A DNA stretch of 64,000 nt, taken from assembly GCA_964035575.1 (NCBI GenBank), contig OZ037866.1:620001-684000 (forward strand), in the 5' to 3' direction. This document shows positions 50,758-61,770 of this stretch, one piece after another. Within the stretch, counting starts at the first letter, position 1. The number at the start of each line of letters is the position of its first letter. Made by a program: the position numbers and the translations under genes. The stretch comes from Rhynchopus sp. YZ270_cl-10. Lineage: Eukaryota > Euglenozoa > Diplonemea > Diplonemida > Diplonemidae. Under the pieces are notes generated by a model that saw only the letters and a program-made list of their open reading frames with translations, did no database searches and was not told the origin of the DNA.

Positions 50758-50990
50758 AGCCTCACCCACACTGCGAAACGGGCAGAGTACCCCAACCAGA
50801 CCCTACATCACACAGGATTCGCGTCTCTGTGTTTGCAATGATCCTTTCATCTGATGAGTGGAAGCGGGAGTAGCACATATCAGATGTAAACCACGAAATG
50901 GATTGTAGCACTGCACGGTTGGGGTGTCCACCCCCCTGGTACAGCCGGTCATACCAAAGGTGCGCTGTCTCAAGAGGGCTTTCGTATTTC
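50758..50990 (+). repeat. 237-bp repeat with class V module, copy 2
   Basis: Partner of 47021-47257, same strand, ending 145 bp before the transporter start. Confidence 0.8.
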
Positions 50991-51134
50991 AACTCTATTT
51001 TTACTCAACCCCGCCTCCACCACCACCAGGGACTTCCACTCCCAACACACACAACACAACCCTCCCTCCCTCCTCCTCCTCTTCCTCCTCCTCCTTTTTT
51101 TCCCTTTCATCCCCTATTTTGAAAACGATTCGCT

Positions 51135-53255
51135 ATGTTCACCCCTGAAATGCCGAGTCGGGTATTGGTTTTGGGTGACCACGCGAGTGCAAGCCGCTTC
51201 GCAAACATTGTTGGACATTCGGAAGATGTTCACGTTGTTGCAAGTGAACCGCTCTCGGCGAAGGCGATTGGGGGTACGCCCGCAGCGTTGGAGAAGCTGC
51301 GGAACTCTTATGAGATTGCGGAGAAGACGGCAGCGAAGCCATTCTCCTTTGTGACAGTCACACCGGAGCAGCTTCGGGAGAGCAGGCTTCCGCTCCACGT
51401 TGTGTGCGAATCCGTCGCGGTCTCGAACCTTGTTGTGGTGAACCGCAGCTCTGTCATCGACTCCCTCGTCTCCCAGAAGCTGGGCGCACATCACGCCCAG
51501 GAGACAACACTGTGCGACACCGAGATTGAAGAATACCTCGCAAAGACGCTGACCGATTGGGACTACGTAGCGCAGACCCTCCCCGTTGGTGCTACCTTTG
51601 AAGGCAAAGCCGGCGGCATTGCTACAACACAGAACCACGCCCTTCTCGACAACTGCGACATCACGTTCATCGAGTTTGATGATTTGGTGACCGACCCTAC
51701 TACCGTGCTTCAATTCGTTGCCACCGCATTGAGCTTCAGCATGACCGGTGTCTCCGAGCACATCGAAGAAGAGCTTGTCAAGAGAAAGGAGCGTGTTACC
51801 CTTGGGAGGAGGGTGTCTAATATGGGCGAGCTTTCTCAGGAAAACCTTGAGTTGTCGATTTCTGTGAAAAATATTTTGTTGTACCGTGCGGAGAGCAGTG
51901 AGGAGGATCAAAGCTCTGTGAGCATTTTGATGAGCGACACGGATGCTGGATCTGCCTCGGATGCATCTGGCGACAAGGCGATGGAGGCCGTGGCTCCGTT
52001 GTCACCGGTCCACTCCCCTGAAGCATACATCTCCGCCCTCCGCTCTGTCGCCACATCGTACGACTACTCGAACGCAAGCTCCATCAAGCGGCGCCACCCA
52101 ATGCATGAATCCACCGCCTCATACGGTGCGGCAACGTTTAACAACAAATTCATCTCCCGCAGCGAGAAAGTGGACCGTCACGTTGCAGTCCCTTCGCCAA
52201 GCCTCGATGAGGCGAAGGCAAACAAATACACCTCCGAAAAGAGTGTGAACGCCTCCTACAAGCTGTTGGGGTACTTCGCGATGAACGTCTTCTTCTTTCA
52301 CTGTTTGGAGGCCTTTTTGAAGGAGAAGATCTTTCATGTACCCGGGTTTTCTCATGTTGAGTTGCTGACGGTGATGCAGAGTGTGATTGTGGGGAGTCTA
52401 GCGTTGTTGGACTGTGGAAGAATGCAAAGCAAAGAGATGAAGGACCGCGAAGAGTCGAAGTCGTTCCTGCAGTCGATTCTTTCGAACAAATCTGAGACGC
52501 CGCTGTGGGTCTACCTTCTGCTTGGATCGCTTATCGCGACGTCGCAGTATATGACAAACAAAAGCATTTTGTACCTCGATTACGTGACCCAGGTTGTTTT
52601 CAAATCATCGAAGCTTCTTTGGGTGATGGCAGCCCGCGTTTTCTTCTTGAAATCCAAGAAGAAGCCCTCCCTTGTGGAATGGGGGGGTGGTGTTATGATC
52701 GTTGCCGGGCTTCTTACACTCTCTGCGAACACCTTGGACAGCTCCAAGCATAAAGCAAAGCCAGGAGCCAGCGACAACATGAAGCTTCAGGGGCTGTTCT
52801 GCATCGTGCTTGCTCTGTTCTGTGATGCGGGGGTCTTCATCGTAGAGGAGGCGCTAGCATTCGGGAAGTACCATGCCTCAAAGCAGGAAGTGATTTTGTT
52901 CATGCAGGTCATGGCAGTGATTCCCTCGACGTTCTTCTTGATGGGGTCTGGGAAGGTCTGGGCGTCGTTGGAGTTTGTGACGTCGAACCCGATTTTGTTG
53001 GGTCTGGTGCTTGCGTGCTATGCGTGCAGCTATATGGGGACAAGAAGTATTCTTGCCTTGGTCGAGGCCTTCGACGGTACGGTAGCAGCGCTGGTAACCT
53101 CCGTCCGCAAGATTGCGACGATCATCCTCTCCTTCATCCTCTTCCCGAAGCCGCTGACCCTCCACTATGCTATCGGAGCGGTCCTTATCATCGTCGGCGC
53201 GAACACCTCAATTGTCAAAAAATTTGGAAACGGAGGGATGGAAGCAAAAAAATAG
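51135..53255 (+). CDS. Sulfotransferase-like domain fused to SLC35B-type transporter
   Basis: 706 residues, one exon. Residues about 375-697 hold roughly ten membrane segments of the drug/metabolite transporter superfamily; FKSSKLLWVMAARVFFLKSK (about 487-506) matches the KSSK-x-x-x-V-M signature of SLC35B proteins, which carry PAPS or UDP-sugars into the Golgi or ER. C-terminal KK (EAKK) may be an ER-retrieval signal. The soluble N-terminal part resembles a degenerate sulfotransferase: VLVLGDHASASRFANIVGHS then VHVVASEPL at 10-41 (the PAPS 5'-phosphosulfate loop, normally R-S-G-S-T), VVVNRSSVIDSLVSQ near 99 (normally the R-D/N-P-x-D-x-x-x-S 3'-phosphate site) and ITFIEFDDLVTDPTTVLQFV near 175 (Y-E-D-L region). 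Both signature loops have lost Arg or Gly residues, so catalysis is doubtful. A Ser-rich acidic linker (about 255-370) joins the parts. Transporter assignment is firm; the N-domain is inference. Confidence 0.75.
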   Translation: MFTPEMPSRVLVLGDHASASRFANIVGHSEDVHVVASEPLSAKAIGGTPAALEKLRNSYEIAEKTAAKPFSFVTVTPEQLRESRLPLHVVCESVAVSNLVVVNRSSVIDSLVSQKLGAHHAQETTLCDTEIEEYLAKTLTDWDYVAQTLPVGATFEGKAGGIATTQNHALLDNCDITFIEFDDLVTDPTTVLQFVATALSFSMTGVSEHIEEELVKRKERVTLGRRVSNMGELSQENLELSISVKNILLYRAESSEEDQSSVSILMSDTDAGSASDASGDKAMEAVAPLSPVHSPEAYISALRSVATSYDYSNASSIKRRHPMHESTASYGAATFNNKFISRSEKVDRHVAVPSPSLDEAKANKYTSEKSVNASYKLLGYFAMNVFFFHCLEAFLKEKIFHVPGFSHVELLTVMQSVIVGSLALLDCGRMQSKEMKDREESKSFLQSILSNKSETPLWVYLLLGSLIATSQYMTNKSILYLDYVTQVVFKSSKLLWVMAARVFFLKSKKKPSLVEWGGGVMIVAGLLTLSANTLDSSKHKAKPGASDNMKLQGLFCIVLALFCDAGVFIVEEALAFGKYHASKQEVILFMQVMAVIPSTFFLMGSGKVWASLEFVTSNPILLGLVLACYACSYMGTRSILALVEAFDGTVAALVTSVRKIATIILSFILFPKPLTLHYAIGAVLIIVGANTSIVKKFGNGGMEAKK

Positions 53256-53354
53256 TATTTTTTTGAGACAAAACAACATTTTTTTTTTTCGAGTGCAAAA
53301 AAAATTGCAAACAAAGGTCTTGCGATAATTTTATGTGAAAATTTATCGATTTTT

Positions 53355-53379
53355 AAGGTGACTATTTTAGAATCATCTT
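53355..53379 (+). repeat. Class I hairpin 3' of the transporter gene
   Basis: AAGGTGACTATTTTAGAATC then ATCTT and a T-run, 100 bp after the stop; the upper stem is reduced. Confidence 0.65.
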
Positions 53380-53850
53380 ATTTTTTTGTGTACAGAACCC
53401 GTCCTCCCTCTCGGACAGGCGATTTTGTGAAAAACTACATGACTTTTTTGGGGATGAGGTGAGTGCTCTATCTACAAGGAAATCCTAACCCACCTCCTCA
53501 GTACGGTTTTATCGATACAACAACAAAAAAAGGGGGAGGAAGTGGGGGGGTGGGGTTCCCCTTGCATTCCCTGGTGAGGGGGTGGGGGTGTTTCTTGCTT
53601 TCTCTCCTCTCTCCTCCGTCTCTCTCCGTTCCCATTCTCCCTGTGTATTGTTTTGGGTTAAAAAAAAGTGCACATTTTAAGTTCTGTGCATATTTTACTG
53701 ACTCATGACTCACAAAACAATACAATACACGCTTCCCTCTACGTTATACTTTTTCGTTCATTTTTTTTTTTTTTTGTCGCGCCGAAAGACTTTTACAGCT
53801 TAGTGCATTGATTCATCCGTATTTTTATTTTTTGATAAATTTTTGGAGCA

Positions 53851-53894
53851 GTGTAATTGCCTCAGTTGTGTTGCCACAATTGTGCAATCTCCAC
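53851..53894 (-). repeat. Class III hairpin on the minus strand
   Basis: On the minus strand: GTGGAGATTGCACAATTGTG ... GAGGCAATTACAC. The only clear module copy against the gene direction. Confidence 0.65.
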
Positions 53895-54165
53895 TTTCCA
53901 AAGTTTTTTTTTATATATTGTGCCTGCATCCGTCGAGGTGTCTACACAATACTCTATTTTTTGTGTGTGTCTACCTACCCCCCCTCCTTTGACAAAGACC
54001 CTCACATTCGAACCACCTGTCATCGTTTATTCTTTTATTGCCTTTATTTTTTGGTAAGTTAGAGTGACTAAGCAAACGGCTTAGATTCATCTCTTCTTTC
54101 TTTATTCGATTTTTTCCCCTTCTGTCCCAGTAAAGTGAAAAGAGAAACGAACCACCGTAAACATA

Positions 54166-54373
54166 CAGTGCGGACGAGTCGTGCCGAGTGAGACGAGTGA
54201 CGATACTCGTCTCCAATACTCATCTCTACTCGTTGTGACGAGTTGAGACGAGTACGTTTTATAGGGCACTTGCCGAAGAGATGAGTACAGACGAGTGGGA
54301 CAAGTGAAAAGACAAGTTTTCGGTCTGAGGCCCAAAAAATGAGTTCAGGCGAGTAGACGACTCGTCCGCATTA
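54166..54373. mobile_element. TA-flanked MITE rich in GACGAGT
   Basis: CAGTGCGGACGAGTCG at the left, CGACTCGTCCGCATTA at the right, TA on both sides; GACGAGT or its complement about ten times inside. Confidence 0.75.
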
Positions 54374-54670
54374 TATGGCAAAGACTGCATAATAGCCTCT
54401 ATTTTTCATAGCGCCTTTTCCCCCCCTCGCAGAGTGAGTAACATTGTTGAGTACATAAGCCACCTCTTTGGTGGATGGTTTGTAGTGCGACAAAAAATGG
54501 GAATCGGGAAGGGGGGAAGGAAAAAAGCCAACTGACCCAACCCAAGAAATGTAATGGAATATGGAAGGTCAGCACAAAAAAGAAACAAAAAAAGTAAGTT
54601 TATTGAAATAGTAGTTTTCAAAAATAAGGTGAGAGTTTATCCCCCAAACCTATTCCCTACCATCCTTTTT

Positions 54671-54790
54671 AAGGTGACTAAGCACGAGAGGCTTAGGTTC
54701 ATCTTCTAAAATTTTTTTCTTTTTTTCTTCTCTTCCCCCACGGAGTGTCCGTGCCTGCGTCGCTAAAGGCGTTTTGCACTATCAACTTCA
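54671..54790 (+). repeat. Class I then class II modules
   Basis: Consensus class I (AAGGTGACTAAGCACGAGAG..., 54671-54705), T-run, then GTGCCTGCGTCGCTAAAGGC and GCACTATCAACTTC (54751-54790). Confidence 0.7.
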
Positions 54791-55902
54791 CTTATTTTTT
54801 TTCCTTCTCGCTCTTCGCTTCCCTCTGTAAACGATTTAAGTGTCTCTTTTCTCGAAAAAAAAGAAATATTTTGTATCCGTGTGTGTGTTTGAAAGCGTAT
54901 TCTGGGTATAGTTCTTTAGAACAGAACATTGCTCAAGTCAAGGGATGTGTATGCGCGCATGTGAAGAAGAAAATAACACATTCATTCTTCCAAAAGACTT
55001 TTTTTTTTGACGTTGTAAGGTTCATTTTTGTTTTCGTCGTTTTCTATGGGTTTTTTTCTCTCTTCAAAACAATATAAATTCTCAAAAAAAAAATGTGATG
55101 CGTGTAGCTGCGATTTGTTAAAAAAAAAGTGATTTTTTTCATGTTGTGTCGGAAAAAAAAATAATTCGATTATGTTGGGAAATAAAACGGCTATCGTCTA
55201 GGCGAAATTTCCCTTTTTCCCCCCTCTTCATGAAAGCGCGTCAATATCGGCTCCGTACACATTGTGATATTAAGATGTGCATGCACGAGAAGGCATGCTC
55301 ATGTCTCACTAGCAATGTTTTGTTTTGTTTTGTTTTTTTTTAGAAGAGAAAACATAGGTCCAGATAGAATCAACTCATACAAGAAGAATAGAGATATTAC
55401 CCTTTCACTGGGAAGTCTTATTTCTTTGACCAGAGTTTTTTCTCAAAAATGTGGAGGGGTGTGGGATGGGATGGGATGGGAGTTAGGGATCTTTTCTCTG
55501 TGAATATATTCTTGAAATTGCGAACATTCTCTTTTTAGTGGTGGTCCCCTTGTAAGAACTTAAAAGGCCATATCACTCTGGGACCACCGATTTTTCTTTA
55601 TTTCTAAAAGGTGGCTAAGCCCAAGGCGGCTAACGGTCATCTAACTACCCTCTTTATTATATTTTTTTTTTTTGAGTGTCAAGTGCCGGTGTTTGCACTA
55701 TCAACTTCTCTTTTTTTAGTTCATATTTTTAAAGAAAACTCCGCTGTGCTGACCGGTTCCTATTTCAAACAAAGTGTGTATGAACTGTGGTTTTCCTTCC
55801 TTTTTTGCAACTGCAGTGATGTGAAAAAATAGAACAAAAATGCGAATTACGCAAGCTATGCAGGGAATGTATGTGGGGAGAAGGGGGGGGGGGGGGGGGG
55901 TA

Positions 55903-56688
55903 GGGGCGGTCATATCCTGTATTAAAAGTGTGAGAAAATGACATTTTTCAAAATGTTGTCAAAAGCGATTCTAAGGTAAAAAAAAGTAGAAAATCCACCC
56001 CACAGGCCCAAAAAAATGTGGTGTGCCCCGTTTTCCACCCTTTTTGTGCCTCTCAGGGGCCCAAATCACAGTTTTTTAAAAATTGCCTACATGTGGTACC
56101 TGAGTGCCCCCTTGGTTTGCCCTTCAGGTTGACTATGAAACAGAAAACACCCCAATATGGCCCAGAACATAGAGCAAAGGGTATATTTCACCCCCAAAAC
56201 CCCACAGGAGACCCACAGAACCGTTACTGGGGTGTTTCGTGACACCTGTTGGGGCTCAAACCTCATAAAACCTGAAACACCGGTCAGGCAGTGAAAATAG
56301 GCCAAAATAGGCCAAAATAGCCTGAAAATGGCCTAAAAACGCCCATATTTTATTTCAAACACCCAGAAAGTTGCAGAAACCCGATTCCAGGGTGGTCCTG
56401 GGCACCTGTGGGGGCGCATGCCCCATAAAACATCAAAAAAACGGTGTGGAACCGGTGTGGGAGGGTGTTTTTGCAAATTGCCCACAAATAGCCTGCCTCA
56501 GGTACCACTGGTAGGCAATTTTTTAAAAACCGCGATTTGGGTACCTGAGAGGCACAAAAAGGGTGGAAAGCGGGGCACACCACATTTTTTTGGGCCTGTG
56601 GGGTGGATTTTCTTGGTTTTTACCCTTTTTGTGGGGTTTTCGGGCATTTTTGAAAAATGTCATTTTCTCACATAGATATGACCCCCCC
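55903..56688. mobile_element. Inverted-repeat element 1 of the 56-59 kb cluster
   Basis: TA-GGGGCGGTCATATC and the complement GATATGACCCCCCC-TA; both arms continue through TGTGAGAAAATGACATTTTT and a long inverted block around CCACCCCACAGGCCC. No gene. Confidence 0.7.
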
Positions 56689-56690
56689 TA

Positions 56691-57518
56691 GGCATACTGT
56701 GCAGGCGAGTAAAAAAAACTCGCCTACTCGCCAAAAACTCGCCTAAAACTCGCCCATTTTTGGGGGGCGAGTTTTGGCGAGTTTTTTTTTTTGGTAGGGA
56801 TTTTACCTTGGGAAAAGTGTACACACGAAAATATGAGGGAAATTTGAGTTTTGAAGAGAAAATTTTTTTCGTTCCACTTGAACAAGACCTCTGCAGTTTG
56901 CTTTGTAGGCTTCCACAACCAGTACCACCAGTCCAGCTGTAGCTTCTGCGGATCCATGAAGCTTGCACAGATGGGTGCGATGTAGTCGTGGGGGAATACC
57001 GCCAAGGGGTGGCCTGCAGGGTTGCCATTTACCGGCATGGCGAGGACATTGTTGTATAGCGAGTGTAGCCCCGGCTCATCCATGTCTTCGTCATCCTCCG
57101 GATTGTAGCACGTCTTGTCCCCCGGGATCTATGGCACGCTTGAATCTTCCCCTGGAGCAAATGTTTACATACATGCCTGTCAGCCACTGCCGTGACATGG
57201 TTGCCTTTAGACGTACAAGTGACACAATTTCAATTTTTTTGTGTGTTTTCGAGTGGCATGTTGTCATCAGTCACCCCCGCCCTCCATTTTCACATCCTGG
57301 TGCACATTTTCACCCCCAAGGTGCGTATGTGCACCAGGATTTGCACCCAAATGTGGGCGAGTTTAGGCGAGTTTAGGCGAGTTTTTGGCGAGTTTTGGCG
57401 AGTTTTTGGCGAGTAATAGGCGAGTAATGGGCGAGTAGGGCGAGTTTTTGGCGAGTTTTTCCTGAAAATCAGGAAAACGAAAAACTCGCCTAAAAACGGC
57501 TCGCCTGCACAGTATGCC
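56691..57518. mobile_element. Inverted-repeat element 2 with captured fragment
   Basis: TA-GGCATACTGTGCAGGCGAG at the left, complement at the right. Subterminal arrays of GGCGAGTTTTT. It holds the minus-strand fragment below and shares its left TA with element 1. Confidence 0.7.
56718..57115 (-). pseudogene. Captured coding fragment, copy 2
   Basis: Minus strand: GDKTCYNPEDDEDMDEP, LHSLYNNVLAMPVNGNPAGH, PLAVFPHDYIAPICASFMD, then LDWWYWLWKPTKQTAEVLFK. Longer open frame than the copy at 10769-11215, so closer to the source. It reads like a real protein domain with conserved Trp and His-Asp-Tyr residues, but I do not recognise the family; a transposase or host gene piece are both possible. Confidence 0.5.
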
Positions 57519-57539
57519 TAGGGGGGGGGGGGGGGGGTA

Positions 57540-59112
57540 GGGGCCGCAGTCCCCTAAGGAAATTATGTAACAATAATTATTTCGTCATTTTTTGGGCATC
57601 TAGTGGGCACCTCAGGGTGTGTCTGACACCCAAAATAGGTTTCCGGGGCAGTGTGACCCAGAATTTCATGGTTTGGCACCTCAGAAAGTGAAAAAAGTGT
57701 GAAAAAATAGGATTTTCAGCCCTTTTGGCCATTTGGGGCAAAATGGCCAATTTTGGCACATTTTTTGCTTTGTGGGGGTATTTGGGGCTATTTCACCCCC
57801 AAAACCACTCAGAACATGTTCTAGGCACCTATTTTCAACCACAATTACCCATACAGGGGGGTATTCCGCTCAAGAAATGGTTTTGTTGGGGTTATTTTCA
57901 GCAAATTTTCACTAAGTTTCACTAAGTTTTGCTAAGTTTCACTAAGTTTTACTAAGTTTCACTAAGTTTTGGTCAAAAAAAATGCAAAAAAAATGCAAAA
58001 AACACGAAAAATTGCACAAAAAATGGGAGGAACCGAACAAATATGTATGGTATGGCAAAAATGTGTCCTTTTTTTTGGGTGACTGATTACCAGAAACACA
58101 AAAAAAATGGAAAATAAAGCACAAATCGGCCATTTGGGCCATTTTGGGACAAATGACCATTTTTGACCAAATTTTCAAAAAAATTGTAAAATTTCGACAT
58201 CATGACAGCTGCTTGGGCACAAAACTACCCCAGGGATGTCCCGTGAGTCTATTCCGACCTGTTTTGGACACTTTAGGTACTTTTTTTGGCCGCTTTTTGG
58301 TGTTTTGAGGTCAAAATGACCCCCTGTCTACCCCCTGTCCAGGGGTCATATTCGACTCAATATTTCAAACCAAGATCGGTTCGAGGGGCCCAAAAGGGTG
58401 CAGCTCGTCGAAATCAGGCCCACAGGACCCCTAGGAGTACGATTTCCACGGGAGAGTGACCCCAAGAGGCCTCTGGCGGCCCTAATTTGGCATTTTTTTA
58501 GCCCAAAACCGCCCCTACCCCCCTCTCTGGGGGGGAGGGCAATTTCTCACTCATTTTCCCCATTTCTAGTGCTTCTGAGTCCTCCAAAGGGTAAAAAAAA
58601 CGGTTCCGTTGGGTCCGCAGACCATTTTTTGGGGGGGTACATACCAAAATTTGCACCATACCCTACTTTATGTGATGGCCAGGGGAAAAATCCTGGCCTT
58701 GGACAGGGGGTAGACAGGGGGTGGACAGGGGGTCATTTTGACCAAATTTTGGCCAAATTCACCAAAGAAAAGGCGTAAAAATGTGAAAAACAGGCGAGAA
58801 TGGACTCCAAGCACGTTTTTGGGGCAAAATAGGTCTCAAATGACTCTCTGAAACATCGAATTTGGTGTTTTTTTTATGTTTTTTCATGAAAAATCGGGGT
58901 TTTGTCCAAAATGGCCAAAACCCCCAAAAAGCCAGTTTTTTGCTATTTTTTCCCATTTTTTCACATTCTAGAGTCGAATTTTCGCCCAATTTTGCCTCAC
59001 AGGGTGTTTCTGACCTATTCTGGGGTGGTTCTCTGCAGGTTGTGGCCACTATACGCCAAAAAGTGGCAAAATGAATTATTGTTACATAATTTCCTTAGGG
59101 GACTGCGGCCCC
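57540..59112. mobile_element. Inverted-repeat element 3, 1.57 kb
   Basis: TA-GGGGCCGCAGTCCCCTAAGG, continuing into AAATTATGTAACAATAATT, and the complement at 59070-59112. A further unit with ends ATGACCCCCTGTCTACCCCC is nested at about 58312-58745. ACTAAGTTT repeats near 57910-57970. No gene. Confidence 0.75.
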
Positions 59113-59340
59113 TAGGGGGGGGGGGGAAGGGAGAGAGAGCGCGCGTGTGTGTGTTTGTGTGTGTGTCGTTGTGTCTTTCATTCACGGTTCACTTTCACCT
59201 AGACTCTGTTTTCTTCCTCCTCCCCCCCTTCTCACCCTATACCCCCTTGCGACGCCTTGGTTTCTGTACAACGGCGGGGCTGTGTAACATCTATTGCACA
59301 GTCGAGGATGTGTAATTTCCTTGATATCCGATTATATATC

Positions 59341-59399
59341 ACTGTGTAACGCGACACTGTCACAAAAAAATGTGTGACAGTGTGTGTCACACGTTACAC
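59341..59399. repeat. Hairpin repeat
   Basis: GTGTAACGCGACACTGTCAC pairs with GTGACAGTGTGTGTCACACG in part, closing with GTTACAC. Confidence 0.55.
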
Positions 59400-59460
59400 A
59401 ACCTCACCGTGTACATAAGCGACCAGGTTTTATTCTCTTTCATTTGCTTCAAAGGTAGTG

Positions 59461-59492
59461 ACGATGTGTGCATGAGAGGTACATTCATCTTG
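59461..59492 (+). repeat. Class I hairpin, GTGTGC variant
   Basis: GATGTGTGC, ATGAGAG loop, GTACATTCATCTT. Confidence 0.65.
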
Positions 59493-59559
59493 CAAGCTTT
59501 CTTTTCTTCCGTTTCCAAAGAAGAATCGAACGCCCCAGTAGGAGACAGTGGTCGCGCTA

Positions 59560-60240
59560 ATTATGGGAAAAAATGGGGAAAAAATGGATTTCGGGTACGG
59601 AAAAACGTTCCTTGAAAAGGTTAGCTGGGGAGGCCCGGAAACCCCGTTTTGTGGCATTTCCGGGCCAATCCCGGCTTGTGGTGGGGTATATACGGAAAAA
59701 TGGACAAAATTTTAGTGACTTAAATTTTCGCAAAATATGAACCCATACTCGTAAACAAGGGTCATTTTCAGGAAAATTCGGAAAATTCCGAGATTTGGAA
59801 GCAATTTTTCTCCTGAAAATCAGTGGGTTTTCAGCCCCAAAACATACCGCGATTGGAATTTCCGGAATCCGTCCGCGCTGTGGTGGGGTCACTTTGCCGA
59901 AATGGCCAATTTTTTGGTTTTGGTCAAAATCCATGTAGGGTAAAGAGGGCCAATGTAAATCCCACAACCAGATTTTCTCTCCCTGATCCTGACGTCTTGC
60001 AACATGAAAATGCGCGAAAACACCGGCATTTGCATTTCCGGAATTCGTCCGTTCTGTGGTGGGGTCAATTTGCCGAAATGGACAAGTTCTTGGTTTTGGT
60101 CAAAACCCGTCAGTGTAAGGTAAAGGGGGCAAGTGTTTGCCTGTAGAAACTGGAAGGGAACAGGCAGCGCCGCAGGCGCACGGTAACCAACTTTTTTTTT
60201 TTTCCTTTTCTTTTTTCTCCTCTTTCTTTTGACTTTCCGA
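59560..60240 (-). mobile_element. Relative of the 33192-33824 hAT element, inverted
   Basis: On the minus strand it reads GTTACCGTGCGCCTGCGG, then the two AATTGACCCCACCACAG blocks in the same order as at 33400-33720. The CAGGG ends are not found, so it is truncated or its ends have diverged. Confidence 0.65.
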
Positions 60241-60765
60241 GCCAATTGCGTTCCACGGCGGGGTCACATGTATATGCAAGTCCACTATGTGGTGGTCTTA
60301 CTCAACAATATTAGAACTTCTGGTTTCTTAATGAAATCCCCGTACTGCAAAAAAAAAACGTTCCTACCAAAACCCCCAAAAATCCCGGGATGAGGGATGG
60401 ACTTTAGCGCGAGCTCTGGTAGGAGAGCGATCCTTTTTTTTTTTTTTTTGGACAGTGCAAGACTGCTTTGTGGCAGCGTACACTTACTCCAACAGAACCC
60501 TCAAAAAGGGGAACGTTTTTACGTCTATACATCCCGTACAAAAGGCTTTCGGCCAACCTTTGGGTACAGACCCACAACCTACCTAGGTATTTAGGTGATT
60601 TGGTGAAAGAAGTTCAAAAAAAAATCGAAACTGCAAAAAAGCTTTTGTTGTCGATACAAAAGCTGTTGTAAGTAGTTCTTACCCCTTTGGGCGGCATTAT
60701 AGGGGTGCATATACGCACCTCGGGGGGGAGGGGGGGAAGGTCATTGCCGATGAGAAGGCTTCCAA

Positions 60766-60935
60766 TCATATAACGCAGCGAGGCCGAATCGGCCTTGCGA
60801 AGGTCTGATACAGGCGTGATTCTCGCTGAAGTGTGATTGAAAGTAGTAGTATGCCTCAGCCACACCTCAGAGGTAGATTTTCTAGACCATGCCTATTTTC
60901 AGGCGTAGTCAATCTCGCTGTATTGTATTGCCCAA
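60766..60935. repeat. Palindromic repeat, copy 1 (partner 62806-62960)
   Basis: GCAGCGAGGCCGAATCGGCC near the left and a CTCGCTGTATTG or CCTCGTTGCATTG complement near the right; AGGCGTAGTC in both. MITE-like. Confidence 0.65.
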
Positions 60936-61031
60936 TCAGTGGTCTATTTTTTGAAGGGTGTTTTTCTGAAATGAAAAAAAGCTATCGTATGGTAGCTACT
61001 AAACTGACAGATAAAATTATAAAAAAAAATA

Positions 61032-61080
61032 GTGGAGCACACTCTAGGGTGGCTACACAATAATACAACCAAGATTTCAT
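61032..61080 (+). repeat. Class III hairpin, consensus
   Basis: GTGGAGCACACTCTAGGG, GTGGCTACAC, AATACAACCAAG; nearly identical to 30742 and 61457. Confidence 0.7.
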
Positions 61081-61551
61081 AAAAAGGAGTAAAAAGAACG
61101 ATGTGGTTTTCGAGTTTTGTTGTTGTTTTTTTTTTTTGTTTTTTTGTTATTTTCGTGTGACCCGGGAGGGTTTCTGTTGTTGTGTTTTAGTTCTTGTTCT
61201 GTGTGCAGAGACATAACAGAATGGTGCTATCCTTCGTATTTGTTCGTCCGATATTGTTGATTGCCTTCGACACAAAATCATTTTTATCAGTTTTTTATTT
61301 GTTTTGTTTTTTTGTTGTGTCCGTGAAGAAAATATCTTATCGGATCACGTATTTTGATTTTTTTTTTTTTCTTTTTTGAAAATTTTCTTTGACACAATGT
61401 TTGTGTCCTTACGTTGTGTTATATTACTGAATGAGTAGAGTGTCAAAAAAAATATAGTGGAGCACACTCTAGGGTGGCTACACTAATACAAACCAAGTTT
61501 TTCAAAATAAAATATTTCCAAGGGGTTGACTTACTATTCCCCCACACAATA

Positions 61552-61770
61552 AAATGGGCAAACGCTATTTGCAATTCCCCTGGTAATCAGCGTTAAGCCT
61601 ACATCGTGGGTAAAAAAAACAGTGGAAAATGAAGAGCCGAGGTTAGCTGTTCTCGCAGGGCCGGTTGTAATCGCCAACTTTGTTGTTATGGGCCAACATC
61701 AACAAATAATCGCTATCCTGGCCTTGTGTGCGAACAGTGTACTAAGTTTTTTATGGGGTAATTCTAAATA
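61552..61770 (+). other. Possible exon with a hydrophobic segment
   Basis: One frame stays open for 72 codons without a start Met and reads ENEEPRLAVLAGPVVIANFV, then AILALCANSVLSFLW before a stop. An ACAG acceptor-like site precedes GAAAATGAAGAGCC. The EPRLAVLAGPVV pattern recalls the first helix of MATE exporters, but one helix is too little to assign. Could be chance. Confidence 0.2.

Larger units (their letters stand above)
53256..55902. other. Intergenic, module-rich
   Basis: Class I at 53355-53379, 54061-54092, 54671-54705, 55273-55310 and 55608-55642; class II at 54751-54790 and 55680-55712; one minus-strand class III (53851-53894); MITE 54166-54373; a GGTGGTCCC/GGGACCACC hairpin (55540-55590). 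No gene. Confidence 0.55.
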
